Source: Metapseudomonas boanensis
GTDB taxonomy: Bacteria; Pseudomonadota; Gammaproteobacteria; Pseudomonadales; Pseudomonadaceae
Assembly (NCBI RefSeq): GCF_018704125.1
Contig: NZ_JAGTIS010000006.1
Location: 241,795-305,794 of the forward strand
Length of the DNA: 64,000 nucleotides
Direction of reading: 5' to 3'
The translations under genes were made by a program, and so were the position numbers. This document shows positions 1 to 9,625 of this stretch, one piece after another (the first letter of the stretch is position 1; every line of letters starts with the position of its first letter). The notes under the pieces are model-generated. The model was not told the origin of the DNA, made no database searches, and worked only from the letters and a program-made list of their open reading frames with translations.

Positions 1-1666
<1,666 letters not shown>

Positions 1667-1850
1667 GGGGTTCTCCATGTTCTCAATTTATTGATGGGCG
1701 CCTGAGCTGCTCTTCATTTCCTTTCCGCAACGCAATACGCACGGCAAGGCGCCGGGCGCGAAAGTCGATGCTTCGAGGCTGTGAGGGGCGGGACTCAAGT
1801 GCCTCCCTGGCCCTACAAGTCAAACGTCTCGGTGTCAAACCACCGTGACA

Positions 1851-1866
1851 ACACAATACCTAGTGG
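1851..1866. promoter_or_regulatory. Candidate NrdR box (nrdA-proximal)
   Basis: The sequence ACACAATACCTAGTGG resembles the 16-base NrdR operator (roughly ACACWATATWTWGTGT) and lies about 185 bases upstream of the nrdA start. NrdR is the usual repressor of ribonucleotide reductase operons. The match is by eye only. Confidence 0.5.
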
Positions 1867-2043
1867 TGCGCACGTTCAGCGCGACACCTCATTCCAGCTC
1901 CCAGTCACGTTCTTTGTGTCCTGGGCCGGCACCGCTCGCCGGTGGCGGGTGGTGGGTCGATCAACGCTTGTGGCTCACCGGTGGTTGGGCTCTGAAAAAG
2001 CCTGTTGCGCTTGATTCTAATTGTGTCCGGTGGCCTGCCCTGA

Positions 2044-2059
2044 CCCCAATATGTAGGGG
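2044..2059. promoter_or_regulatory. Candidate NrdR-like palindrome
   Basis: CCCCAATATGTAGGGG is a 16-base near-perfect palindrome with the AT-rich centre of NrdR sites but C/G arms. A weaker half-match ending in AATTGTGT (2011-2026) starts 33 bases to the left, about three helical turns, the sort of pairing NrdR sites show. Confidence 0.4.
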
Positions 2060-2128
2060 CTGGGCTCGATGGGGGTACAAGATAATGCGCTATTGGGGGT
2101 ATTGCAAGGCGACCCACAACATCTAGCC

Positions 2129-2137
2129 TGTGGATAA
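2129..2137 (-). promoter_or_regulatory. DnaA box
   Basis: TGTGGATAA is the exact complement of the high-affinity DnaA box TTATCCACA. DnaA control of nrdAB is established in E. coli, so a DnaA site in the nrdA upstream region is plausible. A 9-base match can occur by chance. Confidence 0.5.
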
Positions 2138-2268
2138 GTTGTGGGTGATTTGTGGGTGACTCTTGGGTAACAAGAGCTAAGCCCCGCTGGCTCTAGGCTC
2201 TGCCGTTCGTCGCCGCTAAATGGCGTATTTTTTCGGGGGGGCGACTCTGTAGAGCGCGTCGCAAGCTA

Positions 2269-2284
2269 ACACAATATGTTGTGT
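2269..2284. promoter_or_regulatory. Candidate NrdR box near the response-regulator gene
   Basis: ACACAATATGTTGTGT is the closest match to the NrdR palindrome in this region (arms ACACAATA / TGTTGTGT). It lies about 600 bases from nrdA but only about 100 bases before the response-regulator start, so it could serve either gene. Confidence 0.5.
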
Positions 2285-2380
2285 TTTCATGCCGAGTTGG
2301 TCCGCGCTGTGCTAAACCATTGGCATTGCTACAATGCTGGCCATTTTCTATGGCCCGATGTCTGTTTGTGGGAGTGCGTG

Positions 2381-3106
2381 GTGGAGCAAGAAGCCTGGCG
2401 AATCCTCATTGTCGAAGACGATCAACGTCTGGCCGAGCTGACGAGGGAATACTTGGAAGGTAACGGCCTGGAGGTGTCGATCGAGTCCGATGGTGGCCTG
2501 GCCGTGGCGCGCATTCTCAAGGACCGCCCGGACCTGGTGGTCCTGGACCTGATGCTGCCGGGCGAGGATGGCCTGTCGATCTGTCGCAAGCTGCGCGGCC
2601 AGTACGACGGCCGCATCCTGATGCTCACCGCGCGTACCGACGATATGGATCAGGTGCTGGGTCTGGAACTGGGCGCCGATGACTATGTATGCAAGCCGGT
2701 GCGCCCGCGCGTGCTGCTGGCGCGCATCCGTGCGCTGTTGCGCCGCAGTGAGGCGGCAATCGAGCCACCCGCGCCCGAGAGCCTGCGACGGTTGGAATTC
2801 GGCCCGCTGGTTATCGATAACGCCATGCGTGAGGCCTGGTTGAGCGAGCGCAGCATTGAGCTGACCAGCGCCGAGTTCGACTTGCTCTGGCTGCTGGCGG
2901 TGAATGCCGGGCGCATTCTCTCCCGCGAGGAGATTTTCAATTCCCTGCGCGGAATCGAATACGACGGTCAGGACCGTTCAATCGACGTGCGCATTTCGCG
3001 CATTCGCCCGAAGATCGGGGACGACCCCATGCACCCGCGCCTGATCAAGACGGTGCGTAGCAAGGGCTACCTGTTTGTCCGGGAAGCCGCTGAAGGGTTG
3101 GTCTGA
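2381..3106 (+). CDS. OmpR/PhoB-family response regulator
   Basis: A DNA-binding response regulator of 241 residues, partner of the kinase that follows. The receiver domain shows the acidic pair (VEDD, residues 11-14), phospho-acceptor Asp near 56 in VLDLMLPGEDG and the KPVRPR switch lysine; the C-terminal winged helix has RDLLW-type core (LTSAEFDLLWLL) and ends TVRSKGYLF. It most resembles RstA-type regulators. I place the start at GTG 2381 because GGAG lies 6 bases before it; longer in-frame starts back to 2276 add an unrelated leader. The pairing with nrdA and a cognate kinase is as I recall for P. aeruginosa. Its signal is unknown. Confidence 0.93.
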   Translation: MEQEAWRILIVEDDQRLAELTREYLEGNGLEVSIESDGGLAVARILKDRPDLVVLDLMLPGEDGLSICRKLRGQYDGRILMLTARTDDMDQVLGLELGADDYVCKPVRPRVLLARIRALLRRSEAAIEPPAPESLRRLEFGPLVIDNAMREAWLSERSIELTSAEFDLLWLLAVNAGRILSREEIFNSLRGIEYDGQDRSIDVRISRIRPKIGDDPMHPRLIKTVRSKGYLFVREAAEGLV

Positions 3107-3134
3107 GGTGGCGAGAGTGCATGGTTTCTACCTT

Positions 3135-3198
3135 GTAGGTGCGAGCTTGTTTACGAAAAATCTCGCGTGGACCCTTTCGCGAGCAAGCTCGCTCCTAC
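3135..3198. repeat. REP-like inverted repeat inside the two-component operon
   Basis: Left arm GTAGGTGCGAGCTTG (degenerate) and right arm TTCGCGAGCAAGCTCGCTCCTAC form an imperfect inverted repeat. It sits between the response-regulator stop and the kinase start, ending 13 bases before the kinase ATG. Confidence 0.85.
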
Positions 3199-3211
3199 GG
3201 GCAGGGCTGCG

Positions 3212-4828
3212 ATGAACTCGATCTTCCTGCGCATCTATGGCGGCATGTTGGTGGCTTTGGTGCTGGTCGCGCTGCTCGGCGTGTTCACCATTCACCAGGT
3301 CAACCAGGTACGCGCCGACCAGTACCGCGAGAGTCTGGCCCGCGGCACGTTTCGCCTCATGGCAGACAACCTGCAGCCGATGGATGAGGTGGAGCGGCGC
3401 CGGGCCGTGGTGCTCTGGGCGCGTTTGCTCGGCATCCCGCTGGAGCTCCTGCCGATGGAGCAGGCGCGCCTGGATAGCAGTGCCCGCGGACGTTTGAACC
3501 GTGGCCAGGTTCTGGTGCAGGAGACCGGCCCCCACGCGGCTCGGGTCTATAGCCTGCTCAGCGTTGCCGAAGGGGTGTTGCTGTCGGGCGAGGTGCAGCA
3601 GATCAGCGAACAGTTGGCGCGCGCTACGGTGTACCTGCTGATGGACGAACTGGTGCGCTTCCCGGTCAACGAGCAACCGCAGCGCCTGGCTTCATTGAAG
3701 GAGCGTAAGCAGTTCGGTTTCGACCTTCGCCTGATTCCGCTGAAGGAGGCTGACCTCGATGCTGACCAGCGCCGCCGCGTGGATGAAGGCGATACGGTGA
3801 TGGCCCTGGGCAAGGACGGCGACTCGATCCGGGTCTTCGCCGGAATGGTGGATACGCCCTGGGTTCTGGAGATGGGTCCGATATACCAGATGAACCCCTA
3901 TCCGCCTCAGTTGCTGGTGTTGATCGGCGCGCTGGGGTTGACGCTGATCGGCCTGACGGTCTATTTCCTGGTGCGGCAGCTGGAGCACCGCCTGATGACG
4001 GTGGAGAGCACAGCCACGAGCATTGCCCAAGGCAAGCTGGATGCTCGTGTGCCAGCCCGCGGCGCTGATTCGGTAGGACGCCTCGCCGCTGCCTTCAATG
4101 GCATGGCCGAGCAGTTGCAGCGGCTGGTGTCGGTCCAGCGCGAGTTGGTGCGCGCAGTGTCCCACGAATTGCGCACCCCCGTGGCGCGGTTGCGCTTCGG
4201 ATTGGAAATGATTGCCGATGCCGAGACCGAAGAGGCCCGGCGCAAGTACATGGATGGCATGGACGGTGACATCCAAGAACTCGACAAGTTGGTCGACGAG
4301 ATGCTCACCTACGCGCGCCTGGAGCAGGGTACGCCAGCCCTGCACTTCCAGCGCGTGGACCTGGACGCGCTGTTCGATCAGGTGATCGCCGAGCTCTCGC
4401 CCTTGCGTGCCACCGTGCATGTCGAACGCGGGCTGTGCCTGAACGTGGATGCCGAGGGGGCCTGGGTGGAAGCGGAACCCCGCTATCTGCACCGGGCCCT
4501 GCAGAACCTCGTGAGCAACGCCATGCGCCACGCCGAGGCACGGGTGACGCTGAACTACCAGATCGGCCACCGGCGCTGCCGTATCGATGTCGAGGACGAC
4601 GGTCCCGGCGTGCCTGAGAGCCAGTGGGAGCGAATCTTCACGCCCTTCATGCGCCTGGACGACAGCCGCACCCGCGCTTCTGGCGGGCATGGCTTGGGGC
4701 TTTCCATCGTCAGGCGGATCATCTATTGGCACGCCGGTCGCGCACAGGTTGGTCACAGTGATGCACTGGGCGGCGCGCGCTTCAGCCTTGTCTGGCCAAG
4801 GCGGCAATCCGAAGCGGAAACCTTGTAG
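3212..4828 (+). CDS. Membrane sensor histidine kinase (RstB-like)
   Basis: A 538-residue sensor kinase that should phosphorylate the regulator just upstream. Order: N-terminal transmembrane segment (about 8-30), a periplasmic domain of about 200 residues, second membrane segment (LLVLIGALGLTLIGLTVYF), HAMP linker, HisKA with SHELRTPVARL (His near 318), and an ATPase domain with N box (LVSNAMRH), DDGPGVP and GHGLGLSIVRRI. The start ATG at 3212 gives a compact cytoplasmic N terminus; in-frame extension to 3167 would only translate the REP element. A weak GGGCAGGG ribosome binding site precedes it. The ligand is not evident. Confidence 0.93.
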   Translation: MNSIFLRIYGGMLVALVLVALLGVFTIHQVNQVRADQYRESLARGTFRLMADNLQPMDEVERRRAVVLWARLLGIPLELLPMEQARLDSSARGRLNRGQVLVQETGPHAARVYSLLSVAEGVLLSGEVQQISEQLARATVYLLMDELVRFPVNEQPQRLASLKERKQFGFDLRLIPLKEADLDADQRRRVDEGDTVMALGKDGDSIRVFAGMVDTPWVLEMGPIYQMNPYPPQLLVLIGALGLTLIGLTVYFLVRQLEHRLMTVESTATSIAQGKLDARVPARGADSVGRLAAAFNGMAEQLQRLVSVQRELVRAVSHELRTPVARLRFGLEMIADAETEEARRKYMDGMDGDIQELDKLVDEMLTYARLEQGTPALHFQRVDLDALFDQVIAELSPLRATVHVERGLCLNVDAEGAWVEAEPRYLHRALQNLVSNAMRHAEARVTLNYQIGHRRCRIDVEDDGPGVPESQWERIFTPFMRLDDSRTRASGGHGLGLSIVRRIIYWHAGRAQVGHSDALGGARFSLVWPRRQSEAETL

Positions 4829-4941
4829 GGAGCATCTTGTTGGTCTGCCTGGCGAGTGAATTCGCGCGGCGCCGTTGGCGCTGGCTGATGGGTCTCGCGC
4901 TGCTCAATGAAGCCCACCCTGAATGGCTGGCTGCATTCACT

Positions 4942-4998
4942 GTAGGAGCGAGCTTGCTCGCGAAGGCGCGCGTGCCGATTTCTTCGCGAGCAAGAACT
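4942..4998. repeat. REP-like inverted repeat, right arm damaged
   Basis: Left arm GTAGGAGCGAGCTTGCTCGC is intact; the right arm reads TTCGCGAGCAAGAACTCGG and lacks the final GCTCGCTCCTAC. It lies between the convergent kinase and pcpS genes. Confidence 0.8.
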
Positions 4999-5060
4999 CG
5001 GTGTCCCCCCTCACTTCTACATGGTTCTCTTCTGCCCACCGGCGTGCCTGGCCTTAAGCC

Positions 5061-5795
5061 TTACGCCGGAATCGCCACCAGGCTCAGCAGCCTTTCCTGG
5101 AAATAGCAGAAGTTCCCGCCAAGCTCGCGGCCTGCATGCCATTCTCTGGAGAGATCCAGCAGCAGGCGAAGACGTGCGCGGCCATTTGAGTCGACGTTCA
5201 GCAGCTCCGCATCCTGAAAGTAGAAGCGTTGGCCAACCAGCGGGTAGAGCGCCTTGAACAGGCTTTCCTTGATCGAGAAGGTGAGGGTGATCCGCTCGGC
5301 GTATTGACTTGGGTCGAGGCTACCCAGACGGTTTAGCTCGGCTGGCGTGAGGATTTCCTTGGCCAGGCGTTGGGCGCGGCTTGCGGGCAGCAGGGTTTCA
5401 AGGTCGAGGCCCAGGCCGCGCCAGTGTGTATGGCTGGCTACCAGTGCCGAGGCCAGGCCGTGGCTGTGGCTGATCGAACCGCAAATGCCTTCGGGCCAGA
5501 TGGGCGCCCTGTCTTCATGCAATCCGGGCACGTTGGGAATGCCGGTGAGGGTCTGCAGGGCCTCGCGAGCGCAGAGGCGGCCGGCCAGGAATTCGGTCTG
5601 CCGCTTGGCTACGGAACGCTGAATGCTCGAAGGCGCTGCAATGGCGGTAAGGGCGAAGTCGTTCGGTGTAAGCCGCGAGGGATCAAATTGGCACGAGCGC
5701 ATGACGATACCCGGCAGCGCATCATTGAATGGCCAGGCGGGTTCGATAGCACTGCAGCAGGCGGGATGGTTCGAGGTCATGGCGGCATTTTGCAT
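5061..5795 (-). CDS. pcpS: 4'-phosphopantetheinyl transferase
   Basis: Transfers the phosphopantetheine arm from CoA to carrier-protein serines of fatty-acid, siderophore and other synthases. The 244-residue product shows GSISHSHG, the Mg-binding GLGLDLE (GxDxE variant) and FSIKESLFKAL (KESxxK) motifs in order, which define the Sfp/PcpS superfamily. Length agrees with Pseudomonas PcpS (about 242). The start is uncertain: an in-frame ATG at 5780 is also possible and neither has a clear ribosome binding site. Convergent with the kinase gene. Confidence 0.93.
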   Translation of the reverse strand: MQNAAMTSNHPACCSAIEPAWPFNDALPGIVMRSCQFDPSRLTPNDFALTAIAAPSSIQRSVAKRQTEFLAGRLCAREALQTLTGIPNVPGLHEDRAPIWPEGICGSISHSHGLASALVASHTHWRGLGLDLETLLPASRAQRLAKEILTPAELNRLGSLDPSQYAERITLTFSIKESLFKALYPLVGQRFYFQDAELLNVDSNGRARLRLLLDLSREWHAGRELGGNFCYFQERLLSLVAIPA

Positions 5796-6133
5796 GGCCC
5801 GTTGGCAATCGACCAGCCAGGTAAGCAGTTACATATGTTTGCAAATGGCCAACAAAGCGAAACGGATTGCCGGGCAGTCTTTTGCAAAACTGCAGGTGCG
5901 TTTCTTCTGGAACGCAGGTGAGGTTGTAGTTTGGAATCCTGGCGAATGCCGATTCCGGACATTTTCTCTGAATTGAGTGCGGGAGCCCGATTGGGCTCCC
6001 GTTTTTTTTTGCTCGCATCAACGTGCGACCCGTAGGTTGACGCAGAGCGCAGCGAAGCCCGGCTGCCGCGTAGTCGGCTAATTCGACCAGACGGCGTGCT
6101 AGGCTTGCAACGCGGTTCACTGGGGCCGTTTGT
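5796..6133. other. Intergenic region with an orphan terminator
   Basis: The gap between pcpS and the MFS gene contains a strong forward-strand terminator (5980-6010) with no convincing gene before it. A 43-codon frame (5845-5976) ends 3 bases ahead of the hairpin but has no ribosome binding site. A small RNA is possible. The part after 6010 shows only a GC-rich stretch. Confidence 0.5.
5980..6010 (+). terminator. Rho-independent terminator
   Basis: CGGGAGCCC-GATT-GGGCTCCCG followed by nine T residues: a textbook intrinsic terminator on the forward strand. No forward gene lies directly upstream, since pcpS runs the other way. Confidence 0.92.
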
Positions 6134-7330
6134 GTGAGCTCAGCAATGGCGTCGAATGCTTCAGATACCCATCTCACCCGAGGTTCCGCCGCGTATCGGC
6201 GCGCGACGCTGGCGTTGTTCTGCGCCGGTTTCGCCACTTTCGCCTTGCTCTATTGTGTGCAGCCACTCCTGCCTTTGCTGGCTGCGCATTTCCGTGTTTC
6301 CGCAGCCAGCAGTAGTCTGGTTTTGTCCCTCAGCACCCTGAGCCTTGCCCTGTGCCTGCTGTTGGCCGGCGCGCTCAGCGAGAGTTGGGGGCGAAAAGCG
6401 GTCATGGCGGCGGCGCTGGGGCTGGCCAGCCTGCTTGGCATTGCGTGTGCGCTGGTGGATTCCTGGCAGGTGCTGCTTATTCTGCGGACACTGCTGGGGT
6501 TGGCTCTGAGCGGGCTTCCGGCGCTGGCGATGGCGTATGTCGGTGAGGAGTTCGATCCCGATTCTTTGCCGGCGGCCATGGGGCTCTATATAAGCGGAAC
6601 CGCGCTCGGTGGTCTGCTCGGCCGTTTGCTGGCCGGCCTGCTCAGTGACCTGGGCGGTTGGCCGCTGGCTCTTGGCGGAATCGGCCTGCTGGGATTGCTG
6701 GCCCTGGGATTGTTCCTCTGGTGGCTGCCCCCGTCGCGGCATTTCAAAGCACATCCGTTGTCGCTGTCGGGCTTGTTGGGCAATTTCTCCGGGCATCTGG
6801 CCAACCCTGAGCTGCGTGGCCTGTTTCTCATGGCATTCCTGCTGATGGGCGGCTTCGTGGCGCTGTTCAACTACATTGGTTTCCGCTTGGCGGCGCCACC
6901 ATTCGGGCTGTCGAACAGTCTGATTGGTTTGTTGTTCCTGGTTTACCTGGTGGGCATCTTCAGTGCCGGTTGGAGCGGACGGCTGGTTCCGCGACTCGGG
7001 GCGCGGCGAGTCGTGCAAGGTGGTGTGGGCACCATCGTCATTGGTGCTGGCCTGTGCGCCCTGCCGTTGCTGGTGACCTCGGTAGTCGGGCTCGCATTGG
7101 TGACACTGGGCTTTTTTGCTGCTCATGCCGTGGCAAGCGGCCAGGTGGGGCAGCGTGCAAAGGAAGCCAAGGCGCAGGCTTCGGCGCTGTACCTCTGCGC
7201 CTATTACCTGGGCTCGAGCCTGGTCGGCTATGCCGGCGGCTACGTATGGGAACATGCCGGCTGGCTGCCACTGCTGGCCGTGCTGGTTTCGTTGTTCCTG
7301 CTGGCCGGGTGGCGTGCGCGTAAACTTTGA
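6134..7330 (+). CDS. MFS efflux transporter (YnfM/AraJ-like)
   Basis: A 398-residue, very hydrophobic inner-membrane protein with about twelve predicted membrane helices and the MFS signature after helix 2-3 (LAGALSESWGRKAVM). Layout and length fit drug:H+ or sugar-type exporters of the YnfM group. GTG 6134 has GGGG 8 bases upstream and is taken as the start; ATG 6146 is an alternative. Substrate cannot be told from sequence. It lies upstream of phoP where oprH is found in P. aeruginosa, but with 100 bases and a PhoP box in between. Confidence 0.85.
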   Translation: MSSAMASNASDTHLTRGSAAYRRATLALFCAGFATFALLYCVQPLLPLLAAHFRVSAASSSLVLSLSTLSLALCLLLAGALSESWGRKAVMAAALGLASLLGIACALVDSWQVLLILRTLLGLALSGLPALAMAYVGEEFDPDSLPAAMGLYISGTALGGLLGRLLAGLLSDLGGWPLALGGIGLLGLLALGLFLWWLPPSRHFKAHPLSLSGLLGNFSGHLANPELRGLFLMAFLLMGGFVALFNYIGFRLAAPPFGLSNSLIGLLFLVYLVGIFSAGWSGRLVPRLGARRVVQGGVGTIVIGAGLCALPLLVTSVVGLALVTLGFFAAHAVASGQVGQRAKEAKAQASALYLCAYYLGSSLVGYAGGYVWEHAGWLPLLAVLVSLFLLAGWRARKL

Positions 7331-7345
7331 AGGAGTGGGCCGGTT

Positions 7346-7373
7346 GTTCAGGGAAGGTTCAGGTGCGGTTCAG
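7346..7373 (+). promoter_or_regulatory. PhoP box: three direct repeats of GTTCAG
   Basis: GTTCAG occurs at 7346, 7357 and 7368, exactly 11 bases apart with 5-base spacers. This is the geometry of PhoP operators (hexamers separated by 5 bases) and supports autoregulation of phoP-phoQ, as known for P. aeruginosa. A third in-phase repeat suggests an extended site. Confidence 0.85.
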
Positions 7374-7432
7374 TAATCAGCTGGCAAGCTATTCCCCACT
7401 CTCGCCGTCACCGTTGCCTGGAGGGCATCCAG

Positions 7433-7513
7433 ATGTATGAAGTCCTGTTCGGACATGGCCTTTGGGCCTGTCGACCTCCTGTTGGAGTCCTCTCTTTGGG
7501 GGCTTGCCGATGA
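7433..7513 (+). CDS. Candidate 26-residue leader peptide coupled to phoP
   Basis: An ATG frame preceded by GGAGG (7420-7424, spacing 8) encodes MYEVLFGHGLWACRPP followed by ten more residues ending GACR. Its TGA (7511-7513) overlaps the phoP ATG (7510-7512) as ATGA, the usual arrangement for translational coupling. phoP also has its own GGGGG at 7498-7502. A small hairpin (CTCC-TGTT-GGAG) lies inside the leader. No family is recognised; expression is inferred only from the ribosome binding site and overlap. Confidence 0.5.
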   Translation: MYEVLFGHGLWACRPPVGVLSLGACR

Positions 7514-8187
7514 AGTTGCTGGTTGTTGAGGACGAGGCGCTGTTGCGCCACCATCTCTTCACTCGTCTGGGCGAGCATGACCATGTGGTGGATGCTGTTG
7601 CCGATGCCGAGGAAGCGCTGTACCGGGTTGCTGAGTTCAGCCATGATCTGGCCATCATCGATCTCGGCCTGCCGGGCATGAGTGGCCTGGAGCTGATCCG
7701 ACAGTTGCGTAGCCAGGGAAAGAGCTTTCCGATCCTGATCCTGACGGCCCGTGGCAACTGGCAGGACAAGGTCGAGGGGCTGGCGGCCGGTGCTGACGAT
7801 TACGTGGTCAAGCCGTTCCAGTTCGAAGAGCTGGAGGCTCGGCTGAACGCCTTGCTGCGGCGCTCATCGGGTTTCACCCAGCCCACGATCGAGGCGGGCC
7901 CGCTGCTGCTGGATCTCAATCGAAAGCAGGCGCAGATCGACGGCGAGGCGCTGCAACTGACTGCCTTCGAGTACCGCATTCTCGAGTACCTTATGCGCCA
8001 TCATCAGCAGGTCGTGGCCAAGGAGCGCCTGATGGAGCAGCTCTATCCAGATGACGAAGAACGTGACCCGAACGTGATCGAGGTGCTGGTCGGACGCTTG
8101 CGCCGCAAGCTTGAAGGCAACGGTGGTTTCAAACCGATCGAGACGGTTCGCGGCTTGGGTTACCTGTTTACCGAGCGGTGCCGATGA
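7510..8187 (+). CDS. phoP: Response regulator PhoP
   Basis: Magnesium and cationic-peptide response regulator. The 225-residue OmpR-type protein has VVEDEALLRHH at the start, phospho-acceptor Asp 51 in IIDLGLPGMSG, and the sequence LILTARGNWQDKVEGLAAG characteristic of Pseudomonas PhoP; the winged helix ends ETVRGLGYLFTERCR. It overlaps phoQ by ATGA and is preceded by a triple PhoP box, so positive feedback is likely. Unlike P. aeruginosa, no oprH gene lies in front. Confidence 0.96.
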   Translation: MKLLVVEDEALLRHHLFTRLGEHDHVVDAVADAEEALYRVAEFSHDLAIIDLGLPGMSGLELIRQLRSQGKSFPILILTARGNWQDKVEGLAAGADDYVVKPFQFEELEARLNALLRRSSGFTQPTIEAGPLLLDLNRKQAQIDGEALQLTAFEYRILEYLMRHHQQVVAKERLMEQLYPDDEERDPNVIEVLVGRLRRKLEGNGGFKPIETVRGLGYLFTERCR

Positions 8188-9569
8188 GCGTGAAAGTACT
8201 GGTGACGCACTGTTTACGAGGTGTGGCCAACTCCCTGCGGCTGCGTTTGATGCTGGGGGCAGCCGCGATTTCGGTGTTGTTCATGCTAGCGCTGCTACCC
8301 GCCTTGCGCGGGGCATTCGTCATTGCGTTAGAGGAATCCATCCATATGCGCCTGGAGTCCGATGCCAGCGCGCTGATCGCAAGTGCATACATCACTGATG
8401 GCCGACTGGATATGCCTGACGATCTGCCGTCCTCGGAGTACGACGACCTCGATGCCAGCCAACTGGCTTACATCTATGACGGCGAAGGCAAGCTGGTCTG
8501 GTGGTCCCGGTCATCAGAGAACGAGAGCGTCCCTTACCGGCCGCAACTCGGTCGGCATGATCATGAACTCATGCAGTTGAAGGACGTCAATGGGCGGGAG
8601 TTTTTCGCTCACCAGATGGAGGTCGATCAGCTACGTGGCCAGAAGGTTTCCTTCTATGTCGTTTCCATGCAGCCGGCCAGTGACTACCAGGGTTTGTACG
8701 ACGATTTCATCGAGCAGCTATACATCTGGCTGAGTGGTGCCGCGGTGGTGCTGCTGGCCCTGCTTTGGTTCGGCCTGACCTGGGGTTTTCGCAGCCTGCG
8801 CGGGCTCAGCTCCGAGCTGGATGAGGTCGAGGCCGGGAGTCGCGATAGCCTGAGTGAAAAGCACCCGCGAGAGTTGCTACGCCTGACTCGCTCGCTGAAC
8901 CGTCTGTTGGATGGCGAACGCCGCCAACGCGAGCGCTACCGCCATTCCCTGGATGACCTGGCCCACAGTCTGAAAACCCCACTGTCAGTCCTGCAGGGTG
9001 TCAGCGAGGTGCTGGCCGACAAGTCCGGCGAGGGTGAGCAGGCGCGGGTGCTGCAGAACCAGGTCGAGCGGATGAGCCAGCAGATCGGCTATCAGTTGCA
9101 GCGTGCAAGCTTGCGCAAGAGTGGCCTGGTGCGCCACCGCGTACGCCTGGCGCCCTTGATCGATACCCTCTGCGATGCTCTGGACAAGGTCTACCGCGAC
9201 AAGCGCGTTCAGATCGAACGCAAGTTTGATCCGGGGCTGATGGTTCCGATGGAGCAGGGGGCGTTGCTGGAAATGCTTGGCAACCTGCTGGAGAACGCCT
9301 ATCGACTTTGCCTGAGGCATATCCGCATCAGCGCCGACGTGCGAGACGGATTCTGCGAGGTGCGTGTGGCAGACGATGGCCCCGGGGTGCCGGCCAATCA
9401 GCGTGCCCGCATCCTCAAACGTGGCGAGCGGCTGGACAGCCAGCACCCAGGGCAGGGTATTGGCACGGCGGTAGTGAAGGACATTGTCGAGAGCTACGAG
9501 GGCGAGCTGTTCCTCGAAGATTCGGACCTGGGTGGCGCCGATTTTCGGATTCGTTTTCCACTGCTTTGA
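8184..9569 (+). CDS. phoQ: Sensor histidine kinase PhoQ
   Basis: A 461-residue inner-membrane kinase pairing with PhoP. Two membrane segments (about 15-37 and 185-207) flank a periplasmic sensor domain rich in Asp/Glu (DDLPSSEYDDLDAS), the acidic surface that binds divalent cations or peptides. Then a HAMP-like linker, HisKA with DDLAHSLKTPLSVL (His near 261), N box LLENAYRL and DDGPGVP. The glycine-rich lid is short (GQGIGTAVVKDIV), as in PhoQ. Starts within the phoP stop codon. Confidence 0.96.
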   Translation: MSVKVLVTHCLRGVANSLRLRLMLGAAAISVLFMLALLPALRGAFVIALEESIHMRLESDASALIASAYITDGRLDMPDDLPSSEYDDLDASQLAYIYDGEGKLVWWSRSSENESVPYRPQLGRHDHELMQLKDVNGREFFAHQMEVDQLRGQKVSFYVVSMQPASDYQGLYDDFIEQLYIWLSGAAVVLLALLWFGLTWGFRSLRGLSSELDEVEAGSRDSLSEKHPRELLRLTRSLNRLLDGERRQRERYRHSLDDLAHSLKTPLSVLQGVSEVLADKSGEGEQARVLQNQVERMSQQIGYQLQRASLRKSGLVRHRVRLAPLIDTLCDALDKVYRDKRVQIERKFDPGLMVPMEQGALLEMLGNLLENAYRLCLRHIRISADVRDGFCEVRVADDGPGVPANQRARILKRGERLDSQHPGQGIGTAVVKDIVESYEGELFLEDSDLGGADFRIRFPLL

Positions 9570-9625
9570 TCCGGAAGTCCGGTGGGGAGTGAATTCTCCC
9601 CTACAGGTCAGATAAGTCTCTGCGG

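Larger units (their letters stand above)
1667..2380. other. Divergent regulatory region between nrdA and the response-regulator gene
   Basis: These 714 bases hold no credible gene: short frames present lack family features and ribosome binding sites. They contain three 16-base near-palindromes resembling NrdR boxes, one perfect DnaA box and an AT-rich patch near 2270-2360 directly before the response regulator. The size and site content suggest extensive transcriptional control of nrdA. Confidence 0.7.

Noticed and set aside
3167..3211. Earlier ATG start for the sensor kinase
   Set aside because: The extra 15 residues are the translated right arm of the REP element.
5845..5976. 43-codon frame before the orphan terminator
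   Set aside because: No ribosome binding site and no protein-like features; kept only as part of a possible small RNA.
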